A DNA stretch of 64,000 bases from Phycisphaeraceae bacterium (GCA_019636795.1 JAHBWW010000005.1:283632-347631); one strand, 5' to 3'; counted from the first letter of the stretch, positions 7,715 to 15,518 are shown. The notes: a model not told the origin generated them from the letters alone. Numbers and translations: made by a program.

Positions 7715-8323
7715 ATGAAACTGCCCTCATTTGTGTTTGCGATGGGAGTTGCGGCCGCATGCTGCTCTGGCCAGGATTTTACGATCTCTGTCGATGCACC
7801 TCGAACCGTCGTCCGAGGTAATGTGTACACGGTCAAGCTCTACGGCCAGGTAGTCGGCGGATCATTTATCGATGGTTTCAGTGCTATGTCAGGGTTCGGG
7901 ATATCAGCTCTCGCATCGGGGAATGGGGGGTTCATGCTTGCTTCACTTGCAGAGTTTGAATCTCTCGATTCCCTTGCTAACCCCGGGACGGCATCTGGTC
8001 GAAGCCTGGTTGGAGTGATCGGAGGTCAGCTTGCAAATCTTTTTGGCTTCCTCAACCCCGATGTCGATATGAGTAATCCTATTCTGTTGTTTTCCTTCCA
8101 AGTCAGAGCGATGTTCGAAGGCCAGGCCATCTATACCCCCGGGCAGCCACATCCAGAAGGAGCACTGAGTTATTACCCGGATGCGACGATGGGACCCTCG
8201 ATCAACAGCAACATGCCGGGGACAACCCTGACGTTGATTGGCGCGAAAACAAGGATTATCCCCGCCCCGGCTTCGCTGGCCCTCCTCGGCCTCGGCGCCA
8301 TGGCGGCCCGTCGTCGTCGCTAA
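7715..8323 (+). CDS. PxP-CTERM array protein C (secreted)
   Basis: This 202-residue paralogue starts at ATG 7715 after AGGAG. The signal peptide is MKLPSFVFAMGVAAACCSGQ. The core has FTISVDAP, YTVKLYGQVV, AMSGFGISAL, GGQLANLFGFLNPD, NPILLFSFQV, HPEGALSYYP and NMPGTTLTL. It is more diverged than A and B in the middle, yet ends with exactly the B tail (PAPASLALLGLGAMAARR plus Arg). The 3' end therefore has a different history from the body. It has its own terminator. Confidence 0.85.
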   Translation: MKLPSFVFAMGVAAACCSGQDFTISVDAPRTVVRGNVYTVKLYGQVVGGSFIDGFSAMSGFGISALASGNGGFMLASLAEFESLDSLANPGTASGRSLVGVIGGQLANLFGFLNPDVDMSNPILLFSFQVRAMFEGQAIYTPGQPHPEGALSYYPDATMGPSINSNMPGTTLTLIGAKTRIIPAPASLALLGLGAMAARRRR

Positions 8324-8348
8324 TCTCTCTGGTCCTACTCTGAGTTAG
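8259..8348 (+). repeat. 90-bp identical repeat, copy 2 (end of gene C)
   Basis: Identical to 7519-7608. See the first copy. The bases just before the repeat differ (ATTATC here, TCGTC there), so the repeat boundary inside the gene is sharp. Confidence 0.95.
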
Positions 8349-8358
8349 TTCAATCACG

Positions 8359-8393
8359 CAGCCCCGATCGTCCGCGGTCGGGGCTGTCTTTTT
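8359..8393 (+). terminator. Rho-independent terminator after array gene C
   Basis: CAGCCCCGATC (8359-8369) pairs with GGTCGGGGCTG (8376-8386), followed by TCTTTTTG. Confidence 0.88.
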
Positions 8394-8504
8394 GTCTGCC
8401 CAACCCCGGTAATCCGGGAAAGTTCCTTGCCAAACTGTGAACTTGGGGCACTTTGTATAGGGGTGCGGTGCCCGTTCGTGGCCGCTGAGCCCGGAGGGTG
8501 CGCC

Positions 8505-9170
8505 ATGAAAGCAAGTGAGCCAATGCGTCGGAATTTCGCTGTGTGGATGCTGGCATGGGCGACTTCGTTCGCGGTTGCCGAGCCGCACGTGTTCACGATC
8601 TATGCGCAGGCTCCGGCTACGGCTCTGCCTGGCGAGACATTCACGGTCGAGATCTGGGGCCAGGTGCAAAGCCCGCTGTGGGTGCACAATGTCAGCGCGG
8701 TTGCTGGCTTCGGTATCGATGTACTTGGCACCGGAGCTGTGACGAGCGTCAGCGGCACGACGATTGCGCATTGGGCGCTGGATTTCGGTACGAATGGCAA
8801 CGTGGTTGGAATGAACATCCTCGGAACAAGCGGCGGCCAGATTTTTCCGCCAATCATCAATCCGGTCGAGCCATCGGAGGAATTTGCGAACCCGATCATG
8901 CTGTTCTGGTTTACAGCTGAAGCGGGTGATGCCGGGACGATGGAGTTCACGCCGGCGCATCCAAATTATTTTGGCGGGCTGTCGTTCTATCCGTATGCTT
9001 CGAATGGCGCAACGATCGTCGCGCCGAACGATGCGGGAACGAGTCTACATCTGATCAGTGCGACGACATTGATTATTCCTGCTCCGGGGTTGATGGTCGT
9101 GGTGTTGGGGTTGGCTCTTGCGCGACGGCAGCGGTTCAAAGTTGCGACGATCGAGGGGGAAGATGTATGA
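8505..9170 (+). CDS. PxP-CTERM array protein D (secreted)
   Basis: This 221-residue paralogue starts at ATG 8505 after GGAGGG. A signal peptide is followed by PHVFTIYAQAPATALPGETF, EIWGQVQSP, AGFGIDVLGTG, GTSGGQI, NPIMLFWF, HPNYFGGLSFYP and VAPNDAGTSLHL. The loop between GGQI and NPIMLF is proline and glutamate rich. The sorting helix begins IIPAPG, but 13 further residues (FKVATIEGEDV and neighbours) follow the Arg residues, which is unusual. The stop overlaps the start of gene E by four bases (ATGA). Confidence 0.84.
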   Translation: MKASEPMRRNFAVWMLAWATSFAVAEPHVFTIYAQAPATALPGETFTVEIWGQVQSPLWVHNVSAVAGFGIDVLGTGAVTSVSGTTIAHWALDFGTNGNVVGMNILGTSGGQIFPPIINPVEPSEEFANPIMLFWFTAEAGDAGTMEFTPAHPNYFGGLSFYPYASNGATIVAPNDAGTSLHLISATTLIIPAPGLMVVVLGLALARRQRFKVATIEGEDV

Positions 9171-9799
9171 ACGCACAGAGAGCATTAATTGCGTTTGCCG
9201 GGGCTGTGATTTCGTCTGGCGCAGTTGCTGATCCGCACGTGTTCACGATTTATGCGCAGGCCCCAGCGACGGCGCTGCCAGGTGAGACGATCACGGTCGA
9301 AATTTGGGGCCAGGTGCATAGTCCGCTGTGGGTGCAGGGCACAAGCATGGTCGCGGGCTTTGGCATTGATGTGCTGGGAACCGGCGCGATTTCGAATGTT
9401 GCAATGGGAGAGTTCGCATGGTGGGCTGAACGATTCGGCACGAACGGCACGGTGAGCGGTACGAATGTGCTCGGGACAAGCGGCGGGCAACTGTGGCTTT
9501 TGTTTGGAGATTGCTGGTTTCCGCCGTGCTGGGAGTATGGTAATCCGGTGCTGCTGTTCACCATCGAAGCGAGAGCGGGGCTTGAAGGCTCGATGACGTT
9601 TACGCCTGCGAACCCGAACATCAACGGGGGAATGTCGTTCTATCCAGTTGACACTGACGGCGCGTCGATTGTGGGTCCCAACGATGCGGGGACGAGTCTG
9701 CACACGATCAGCGCGACCACGATCATTATTCCGACACCGGCAACGGTGCTTGTTGGGGCAGGGGCAGCGATACTTTTGTCGCGTCGCAGGCGAGCATGA
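9167..9799 (+). CDS. PxP-CTERM array protein E (secreted)
   Basis: This 210-residue paralogue is coupled to D by an ATGA overlap. After the signal peptide (cut near AVA-DPHV) come VFTIYAQAPATALPGETITV, EIWGQVHSP, AGFGIDVLGTG, GTSGGQLW, NPVLLFTIE, NPNINGGMSFYP and VGPNDAGTSLHT. The variable loop contains a close cysteine pair, GDCWFPPC, which may form a disulfide outside the cell. The tail is IIPTPATVLVGAGAAILLSR plus Arg. At DNA level its first third is very close to genes D and F. Confidence 0.84.
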   Translation: MNAQRALIAFAGAVISSGAVADPHVFTIYAQAPATALPGETITVEIWGQVHSPLWVQGTSMVAGFGIDVLGTGAISNVAMGEFAWWAERFGTNGTVSGTNVLGTSGGQLWLLFGDCWFPPCWEYGNPVLLFTIEARAGLEGSMTFTPANPNINGGMSFYPVDTDGASIVGPNDAGTSLHTISATTIIIPTPATVLVGAGAAILLSRRRRA

Positions 9800-9829
9800 T
9801 TTTTCGTTTCTAAGTGAACGAGGAACAAC

Positions 9830-10462
9830 ATGAATCAGAAGATCTTGACGATGGCAGTGTGCGGCGCGGTTGCGACGGGTGCGCTTGCCGATCCGCACGT
9901 GTTCACGATCTATGCGCAGGCTCCAGCCACGGCGCTGCCAGGCGAGAGTATAACGGTCGAGATCTGGGGCCAGGTGCAAAGTCCGCAGTGGGTGCAGGGC
10001 ACAAGCATGATCGCGGGTTTCGGCATTGATGTGCTGGGAACTGGCGAGATTTCGAATGTTGAAATGGGGCAGATCTCGGAGTGGGCTGCGGGATTCGGGA
10101 TCAATGGTTTTGTGCAAGGCTTCAATGTTGTCGGGACGAGCGGCGGGCAGCTGCATGATGGTCACTGGGGCGACTGCTGGATTGGTGACTGCGAAGGGGA
10201 TCGAGGTAATCCGATTCTGCTGTTTACAATTCTGGCTACGGCTGGAGAGTGGGGCGAGATGGTGTTCACGCCTGGCAATCCGAATATCAATGGGGGGCTG
10301 TCGTTTTATCCGAGTTGGGATGATGGATTGTCGATCATCGGGCCGAACGATGCGGGGACGAGCCTGGTCCTGTTGAGCGCGACGGTTCTAATTGTGCCGG
10401 GGCCTGGGGTTTTGGTGGGCAGCGTGCTCGGGCTGGCATTGATGGCGAGGAGAAAGCGATGA
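9830..10462 (+). CDS. PxP-CTERM array protein F (secreted)
   Basis: This 210-residue paralogue starts at ATG 9830, 30 bases after gene E. It has a signal peptide, then VFTIYAQAPATALPGESITV, EIWGQVQSP, AGFGIDVLGTG, GTSGGQL, NPILLFTIL, NPNINGGLSFYP and IGPNDAGTSLVL. The variable loop holds GDCWIGDC, a cysteine pair at the same place as in E. The tail is IVPGPGVLVGSVLGLALMAR plus RKR. Its stop overlaps gene G by four bases. Confidence 0.84.
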   Translation: MNQKILTMAVCGAVATGALADPHVFTIYAQAPATALPGESITVEIWGQVQSPQWVQGTSMIAGFGIDVLGTGEISNVEMGQISEWAAGFGINGFVQGFNVVGTSGGQLHDGHWGDCWIGDCEGDRGNPILLFTILATAGEWGEMVFTPGNPNINGGLSFYPSWDDGLSIIGPNDAGTSLVLLSATVLIVPGPGVLVGSVLGLALMARRKR

Positions 10463-11112
10463 AGGGCAGGCGTAGTCAGACAATGGCGGCGTGCGCGGGA
10501 ATGGTCTTTGCTGTCAGTGCAGCGGCGGGGCAGGCGATTCACAATGCTTACATTTGGATCGAAGGGCCAGATCATGTGCTAGCGCCGAACACCACATACA
10601 CGCTAGAGGTGTGGGGAAGGATTGTGAGCCCGGCGTATGTCGAAGGCGTTTCGATGATGGCGGGATTCGGGATTGACGTGCTGAATCTTGCGGGTGCAGA
10701 TTCCATCGTGTCGGTTTCGAATGTCAGCATTGAATTCTGGGCTGAGCAGTTCGGCACGCTTGGAGTTGTGGCCGGTTACAATGTGCTTGGAACTTCGGGT
10801 GGGCAGTTGCCTTTTGGCATTGTCTTTCCGCCGTATCCTCCGGATGTGCGCAATCCGATTCCGCTGTTCACATTCGATTTCACGACGGCGTCGGGGCCGC
10901 TTGATGAAATCTCATTTACCGCTGCCAACCCGAACATCAATGGTGGGCTTTTCTTCTATCCGAATATGTGGGATGGAGCATCGATCGTTGCGCCGAATGA
11001 CACCAATACCGCCTTGCATCTGTCGGGCTGGACTTCGGTGGTTCCTGCGCCGGGATCAGCGATCCTCGGGCTTGTCGCAGTTGGCTACGGATTGGGTCGG
11101 CGTCGCTCTTGA
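10459..11112 (+). CDS. PxP-CTERM array protein G (secreted)
   Basis: This 217-residue paralogue is the second gene of the overlapping pair F-G. It is the most diverged at the N-terminus of the core (AYIWIEGPDHVLAPNTTYTL). It keeps EVWGRIVSP, AGFGIDVL, GTSGGQL, NPIPLFTFDF, NPNINGGLFFYP and VAPNDTNTALHL. The variable loop is proline rich and has no cysteine. The tail is VVPAPGSAILGLVAVGYGLG plus RRRS. Confidence 0.82.
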   Translation: MKGRRSQTMAACAGMVFAVSAAAGQAIHNAYIWIEGPDHVLAPNTTYTLEVWGRIVSPAYVEGVSMMAGFGIDVLNLAGADSIVSVSNVSIEFWAEQFGTLGVVAGYNVLGTSGGQLPFGIVFPPYPPDVRNPIPLFTFDFTTASGPLDEISFTAANPNINGGLFFYPNMWDGASIVAPNDTNTALHLSGWTSVVPAPGSAILGLVAVGYGLGRRRS

Positions 11113-11138
11113 ACAATCTGATGAATTGGGGGTGTTGT

Positions 11139-11750
11139 ATGCGGTTGAGTCAAGGGATGATGTGTGCAGCCGGTGTGTTGCTGGTGTCGAGTGCGGCTTC
11201 GGCTCATGTGTTCACGATCTGGGCCAGTGCGCCGGCACAAGTGCTGAGCGGCGAGGTCTATACGGTTGAGTTCTGGGGACAGGTCGAGAGCCCGCAGTGG
11301 GTGAGCGGCGACAGTGCTGTGGCGGGTTTTAGGATTGATGTGGCTGGTACGGGCAACATTGCGAGCCTGTCGCAGGCAACGCTGGCGGAGTGGGCGAGGT
11401 TTTTCAGAAGTGAAGGCACCGTCGATGGGACCAACCTTGTCAATGTCAGTGGCATGCAGTGGTCGTGTCCGTTGTTGTGCAAGTTCACGCCAACTCTTGA
11501 GAATCCGCTGTTGCTGTTCTCGATTGACGTCACGGCTGGTGGCGCAGGAAGTGTGACGATCGGCGCAGTGCCTCGACCTGGTGATATTGCAATGAATTTT
11601 TATCCATCGTGGATCTTGTTCGATGTGGTGGCAGCGGAGCCCGATGGTTCGAATGTTATCATGCTCTCGGCGACAACGATTGTGGTTCCCGGGCCGATGA
11701 GTGTGGCGGCGGTCGGGGTTGGGGTTGGGTTTTGGCGAAGGAGGCGATGA
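11139..11750 (+). CDS. PxP-CTERM array protein H (secreted)
   Basis: This 203-residue paralogue is taken from ATG 11139, which follows GGGGGTG; a longer frame opens 30 bases upstream. A signal peptide ends near ASA-HV, then VFTIWASAPAQVLSGEVYTV, EFWGQVESP, AGFRIDVAGTG and NPLLLFSIDV. The GGQL motif is replaced by SGMQWSC, with the cysteine pair SCPLLC. The NGGLSFYP motif is weakened to IAMNFYP. The tail is VVPGPMSVAAVGVGVGFWRR plus Arg. It overlaps gene I by four bases. Confidence 0.8.
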   Translation: MRLSQGMMCAAGVLLVSSAASAHVFTIWASAPAQVLSGEVYTVEFWGQVESPQWVSGDSAVAGFRIDVAGTGNIASLSQATLAEWARFFRSEGTVDGTNLVNVSGMQWSCPLLCKFTPTLENPLLLFSIDVTAGGAGSVTIGAVPRPGDIAMNFYPSWILFDVVAAEPDGSNVIMLSATTIVVPGPMSVAAVGVGVGFWRRRR

Positions 11751-12376
11751 CAATGTGCAGCGGTAGGATTACATTGGCGGCTGTATCGTCGATGGTGTGC
11801 TCGGTTGTGCATGGTCAGGTCTTCACGATCTGGACCGAAGCGCCGGCGACGGTGGAGCAGGGCGGCACGTACACGGTCGAGTTTTGGGCGAAGATTGAGG
11901 GTCTGCCGTTCATTCAAGGCCAAAGCGCCATCGCGGGGTTTGGAATCGGTGGATTCGCGACGGATGGGAGGGAACGGGTTGTGACGAACCACGGCACGGT
12001 ATTTCCCAACTGGGTTGGGTTTCGTACTTATGGAACAGTAGATGGACCCGATGTGATTGGCGTTTCCGGCGGGCAGTTGGCGAACTTGTTTGGTGCGCCA
12101 CCATGGGCGGACCAGTCGAATCCGATCATGCTCTTTCAGTTTGATGTGACTGTGGGGGACATTCTGGGTGGAGTTACGTATACGCCGGGAGACCCGCACC
12201 CGCTTGGCGGTCTGTCCTTTTACCCTCATGTGAATGATGGGTTCAGCATCGTTGCGCCGAACAATCCGGGAACATCGCTTGTTTTTGTGGGCGCGACGAC
12301 AAACGTGATTCCGGGGCCGGGGGCTGTCAGTGTGTTGCTGCTGGCAGGACTGACGGGTTTTCGGCGCAAACGTTGA
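11747..12376 (+). CDS. PxP-CTERM array protein I (secreted)
   Basis: This 209-residue paralogue is last in the array. It starts at the ATGA overlapping gene H (a second ATG is two codons on). After the signal peptide come VFTIWTEAPATVEQGGTYTV, EFWAKIEG, AIAGFGIGGF, VSGGQLANLFGAPPW, NPIMLFQFDV, HPLGGLSFYP and VAPNNPGTSLVF. The tail is VIPGPGAVSVLLLAGLTGFR plus RKR. Its stop is three bases from the convergent apt stop, so no terminator separates them. Confidence 0.84.
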   Translation: MTMCSGRITLAAVSSMVCSVVHGQVFTIWTEAPATVEQGGTYTVEFWAKIEGLPFIQGQSAIAGFGIGGFATDGRERVVTNHGTVFPNWVGFRTYGTVDGPDVIGVSGGQLANLFGAPPWADQSNPIMLFQFDVTVGDILGGVTYTPGDPHPLGGLSFYPHVNDGFSIVAPNNPGTSLVFVGATTNVIPGPGAVSVLLLAGLTGFRRKR

Positions 12377-12379
12377 GTG

Positions 12380-12910
12380 TCATTCCACGCCGTCGTACTG
12401 AATGACGGAGTGGAGCTCGCCATAGTTTCGGAGTTTGCTGCGGCCATCGAGGTAGTTGAGTTCGATGAGGACGGTGATGCCGGCGATGTCGGCACCGGAC
12501 ATCTTGACGAGTTCGCAGGAAGCACGCATGGTGCCTCCGGTCGCCATGAGGTCGTCGACGAGGAGGATGCGTTGGCCGACGCCGAGAGCATCTGAATGAA
12601 TTTCGAGTCGGTCTGAGCCGTATTCGAGGGCGTAGTCGACTCCGTGGACGGAGCGTGGGAGTTTACCGGGCTTTCGGATGGGGACGAAACCGGCCGAGAG
12701 TGCCTGGGCGATTGCGATGCCGAAGATGAAGCCGCGGCTTTCGGCACCGATGACGAGGTCGATGCCTTTGCCGCGGTATGGGTTGGCCATGAGTTCGACG
12801 GCGAGTGCGAGCGCGGCGGGGTCGGCGAGCAGGGGCGTGAAGTCCTTAAAGACGATGCCTGGCTTGGGGAAGTTGGGCACGTCGCGGATAAAGCGTGCAA
12901 GGTCGTGCAT
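12380..12910 (-). CDS. apt: Adenine phosphoribosyltransferase
   Basis: This 176-residue protein shows IRDVPNFPKPGIVFKDFTPL at the start, IGAESRGFIFG, RKPGKLP, and the PRPP-binding loop ILLVDDLMATGGTM. It converts adenine and PRPP to AMP in purine salvage. The length is normal. It is convergent with the last array gene and divergent from groES. Confidence 0.96.
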   Translation of the reverse strand: MHDLARFIRDVPNFPKPGIVFKDFTPLLADPAALALAVELMANPYRGKGIDLVIGAESRGFIFGIAIAQALSAGFVPIRKPGKLPRSVHGVDYALEYGSDRLEIHSDALGVGQRILLVDDLMATGGTMRASCELVKMSGADIAGITVLIELNYLDGRSKLRNYGELHSVIQYDGVE

Positions 12911-12962
12911 AGACAGAGGATATCACGCCTGAGGGGTTGTCGCGTGAGGCCTATCCTTGGGC

Positions 12963-13286
12963 ATGGCACAGAGTGGCGCGAAAAGTCCTGAACTTGAAAC
13001 CGTGGAGCCGATTGGCGCCCGAATTCTGCTTCGCAAGGATGAAGACAAGAAGCAGACGAAGACTGGGATTCACCTTCCTGACAAGATCGAGATTCCGACG
13101 TTGACTGGGCGCGTGGTTGCGATATCGGCGCAGGTTGCCAATGACGATGACTATCCGATCAAGCAGTACGACCGGGTGCTGTTCAATCCAAAGCACGGGA
13201 TTCCGGTGGATTTCGAGGGCGATAACCGGCTCTTCGTGATTCCCGTTGAGGATGTGGTGGCGGTGTTCCGCAAGGAATCGAAGTGA
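12963..13286 (+). CDS. groES: GroES co-chaperonin
   Basis: This 107-residue protein has the Cpn10 layout: VEPIGARILLRKDEDKKQTK, a mobile loop ending TGIHLPD, GRVVAISAQV and YDRVLFNPKHGIPVDF, with VVAVFRKE at the end. It caps the GroEL ring. No groEL is adjacent, which is not rare in planctomycetes carrying several chaperonin genes. The ATG at 12963 is chosen over a TTG two codons upstream. Confidence 0.88.
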   Translation: MAQSGAKSPELETVEPIGARILLRKDEDKKQTKTGIHLPDKIEIPTLTGRVVAISAQVANDDDYPIKQYDRVLFNPKHGIPVDFEGDNRLFVIPVEDVVAVFRKESK

Positions 13287-13347
13287 TGGCTTGGGCCGAG
13301 GGTGGGGGGACGTGGGGGGAGTAGATCGAGATGCTGTTCTCGGCGCG

Positions 13348-14730
13348 ATGAACGGGCCTTTGGCGGACCTTCCCGATCCGCTGCCTATTCCGCCGATCGT
13401 GCGAGGTGTGGCACGGGCGCAATCGGTGGTCAGCATTCGGCCGCCGGGGTCGAAGAGTCTGACGAATCGACTGATCCTGCTGGCGGCACTGGCCAAGGGT
13501 GTGAGCGTGGTGCGGCACGCGCTGGTGGAAGCCGACGATGCGGAACGCATGCTTGATGCGGTTGCGTGTCTTGGGGCGCGAGTTGATCGGACGGATGCGA
13601 CGGCTGTTCGGATTACTGGCGTCGACGGGCGTTGGAAGGTGCCGGCTGAGGGAGTCGAGATCTTTCTGAACAATGCGGGTACTGCGACGCGGTTTCTGGC
13701 GGCGTCGGCACTGCTCTCGACGGGGCCGATCACGATTGATGGCAATGAACGGATGCGTGCGAGGCCGATGGGGGAGTTGATCGCGGCGCTGCGCACTCTT
13801 GGTGCGGAGGTGCAGGAGCTTGGCGCGACGGGGTGCCCGCCGATCAGGATTGTGCCGCCGAAGGATGGCGTGCCGAGCGTGAACATGATCGAGTTCGGGC
13901 GGACGCAGTCGAGCCAATTTATTTCGGGTCTGCTGATGACGGCTTCGTGTCTGCCGCATGGCCTGACGTTCAATCTTGGGCCCGAGCCGACGAGTGCATC
14001 TTATGTGCGCATGACGGTGCAGATGCTCGAAGAGCTTGGAGTTGATGTACGTCTGAGTGAGCAGATGCGGATCATTCGCGTGCTGCCGGGGCTCAAGGCG
14101 TTTGACGAAGAAGTCGAGCCGGACGCGAGCGGTGCGACGTACTGGTGGGCAGCGGGGGCGTTGATCCCGGGCGGGTGTGTGCGAGTGGTGGGACTGAGCC
14201 CGAGCAGTTCGCAGGGGGATGCAGCGTTCGTCGATCAGCTTGCGAACATGGGAGCAGTGATTCGGCGCAGCGATGAGCAGCCGCCATGGGTCGAGGTGCG
14301 TGGCGTGCAGTCGCTCGGGCCGACGCTTGCCGACATGTCGAACATGCCCGATGCGACGATGTCGCTTGCGGTGTGCTGCGCGTTTGCGGGCGGGACGTCG
14401 ATTTTGCGAGGGGTGCGAACGCTGCGTGTCAAGGAATGCGATCGCATCGACGCCTTGCAGCGCGAGCTCGGGCGGCTTGGGGTGACGATCGCGTGCGATG
14501 TCAACAGCGATTCGGACGTGATGACATTGACGCCTCCGATCGAACCGATCGCGTCGTGGACCGACACGGGCGCTGAGCCGATAGAGTTCGAAACGTACGA
14601 CGATCATCGAATGGCGATGTCGCTTGCGTTGGTGGGGCTGCGAAGACCGAACGTGTCGATCAGGAATCCGCAGTGCGTCGCGAAGACATATCCGACGTTC
14701 TGGCGCGAGTTTGCGAAGTTGTATGATTGA
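13348..14730 (+). CDS. aroA: 3-phosphoshikimate 1-carboxyvinyltransferase (EPSP synthase)
   Basis: This 460-residue protein has PPGSKSLTNRLILLAALAKG near the N-terminus, NNAGTATRFLAASAL, ERMRARPMGELI, SSQFISGLLM, TLRVKECDRIDALQREL and YDDHRMAMSLALVGL, with VAKTYPTFW at the end. It joins shikimate-3-phosphate and phosphoenolpyruvate in aromatic amino acid synthesis. The start is uncertain. ATG 13348 is used; GTG 13312 in the same frame follows a GGGGGGA run and would add 12 residues. Confidence 0.93.
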   Translation: MNGPLADLPDPLPIPPIVRGVARAQSVVSIRPPGSKSLTNRLILLAALAKGVSVVRHALVEADDAERMLDAVACLGARVDRTDATAVRITGVDGRWKVPAEGVEIFLNNAGTATRFLAASALLSTGPITIDGNERMRARPMGELIAALRTLGAEVQELGATGCPPIRIVPPKDGVPSVNMIEFGRTQSSQFISGLLMTASCLPHGLTFNLGPEPTSASYVRMTVQMLEELGVDVRLSEQMRIIRVLPGLKAFDEEVEPDASGATYWWAAGALIPGGCVRVVGLSPSSSQGDAAFVDQLANMGAVIRRSDEQPPWVEVRGVQSLGPTLADMSNMPDATMSLAVCCAFAGGTSILRGVRTLRVKECDRIDALQRELGRLGVTIACDVNSDSDVMTLTPPIEPIASWTDTGAEPIEFETYDDHRMAMSLALVGLRRPNVSIRNPQCVAKTYPTFWREFAKLYD

Positions 14731-14741
14731 CTGCGAGCGGG

Positions 14742-15251
14742 CTAGCGTTTTTTCCAAATCCACTCGGCGGTTCGTGCCTGGTTGTTGACGATGCCTTCGA
14801 TGCGTGCGTGAAGCAAGTCACCTTCGCGGTGGTAGATGATGCGCTGCGGGAAATCGTGCTGGAGGTTCTCGAAGACGGCATGCGAACTCGAGTGCTCGGT
14901 TAACGGGAAGTGAGTGGCGGGCACACGCCCGCGTGGGCTGGCGAGGTAGGTCAGCGTGCCGTTGATGGATTCGATGGAAAGCAGTTCATAGAAACGAAAC
15001 GAATCGGCATTGGGTGTGATGCTGAAGCCTCGCATCGAGCCGCGATCAGGGCTGGCCCAGACTTCGATGGCGTTGGTGGTTTCGTCTGCGGGGTCCCAGA
15101 CGCCTGCGAGCCAGGCCAAGTCCGAGATTGAGATCGGCGCCTTGTGTTGATCGACTGCGTCGCGCGCAGCATCTCGCCGGGTCGTGGTGCAGGCGTGGAG
15201 CGCTGCACACGACGCGGTCAGACATCCGATCATGAGTAGTCGGGCGAGCAC
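14742..15251 (-). CDS. DUF6265-like protein, probably exported
   Basis: This 169-residue protein begins with a hydrophobic signal segment followed by ALHACTTT, a possible lipobox. The body matches the DUF6265 pattern: ISDLAWLAGVWDP, EVWASPDRGSMRGFS, YELLSIE, and NLQHDFPQRIIYHREGD with ARIEG near the end. The family is a predicted lipocalin-like extracytoplasmic domain with no known ligand. It lies a few bases after a convergent aroA and just downstream of a glycine-zipper lipoprotein on the same strand. Confidence 0.75.
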   Translation of the reverse strand: MLARLLMIGCLTASCAALHACTTTRRDAARDAVDQHKAPISISDLAWLAGVWDPADETTNAIEVWASPDRGSMRGFSITPNADSFRFYELLSIESINGTLTYLASPRGRVPATHFPLTEHSSSHAVFENLQHDFPQRIIYHREGDLLHARIEGIVNNQARTAEWIWKKR

Positions 15252-15257
15252 GGGAGA

Positions 15258-15518
15258 TCAATAGTCGGAGTAATGATCGCGTTGGTCGCGTCTGCGGTTT
15301 TGGTCGCCGATGACGGCTCCACCGAGCCCGCCGGCCACCGCTCCGATGACTGCACCCTTGCCCATGTTGCCCGAGAGGGAACCGATCGCCATGCCACCCA
15401 GTGCGCCCGCGCCGGCACCGATCAGGCCGCCTTGGGCTGCGTTGTTGCAACCGGTGCCGAGCAGCAGGAGGCCGCCGAGGCCGAGAACTGCACTTGTCTG
15501 ACGAATGCGAAACTTCAT
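15258..15518 (-). CDS. Glycine-zipper lipoprotein
   Basis: This 86-residue protein starts at ATG 15518, directly preceded by a strong AGGAGG; an upstream in-frame ATG lacks this. It has a lipoprotein signal ending LLLLGTGC and two glycine-zipper helices (GGLIGAGAGALGGMAIG and GAVIGAVAGGLGGAVIG), then a short charged tail. Such proteins resemble osmotically induced outer-membrane lipoproteins (OsmB, YmgG types). The function is unknown. It probably shares a transcript with the DUF6265 gene six bases downstream. Confidence 0.75.
   Translation of the reverse strand: MKFRIRQTSAVLGLGGLLLLGTGCNNAAQGGLIGAGAGALGGMAIGSLSGNMGKGAVIGAVAGGLGGAVIGDQNRRRDQRDHYSDY

Noticed and set aside
8400..8504. Promoter for the operon D-I
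   Set aside because: TTGCCA at 8427 and TATAGG at 8456 are 23 bases apart, too far for a standard promoter; the inverted repeat CCCGG/CCGGG near 8405-8417 was not convincing.
13183..14763. 526-codon minus-strand frame opposite aroA
   Set aside because: It is rich in Arg, His and Pro, lacks motifs, and follows the codon phase of aroA, the usual shadow of a GC-rich gene.
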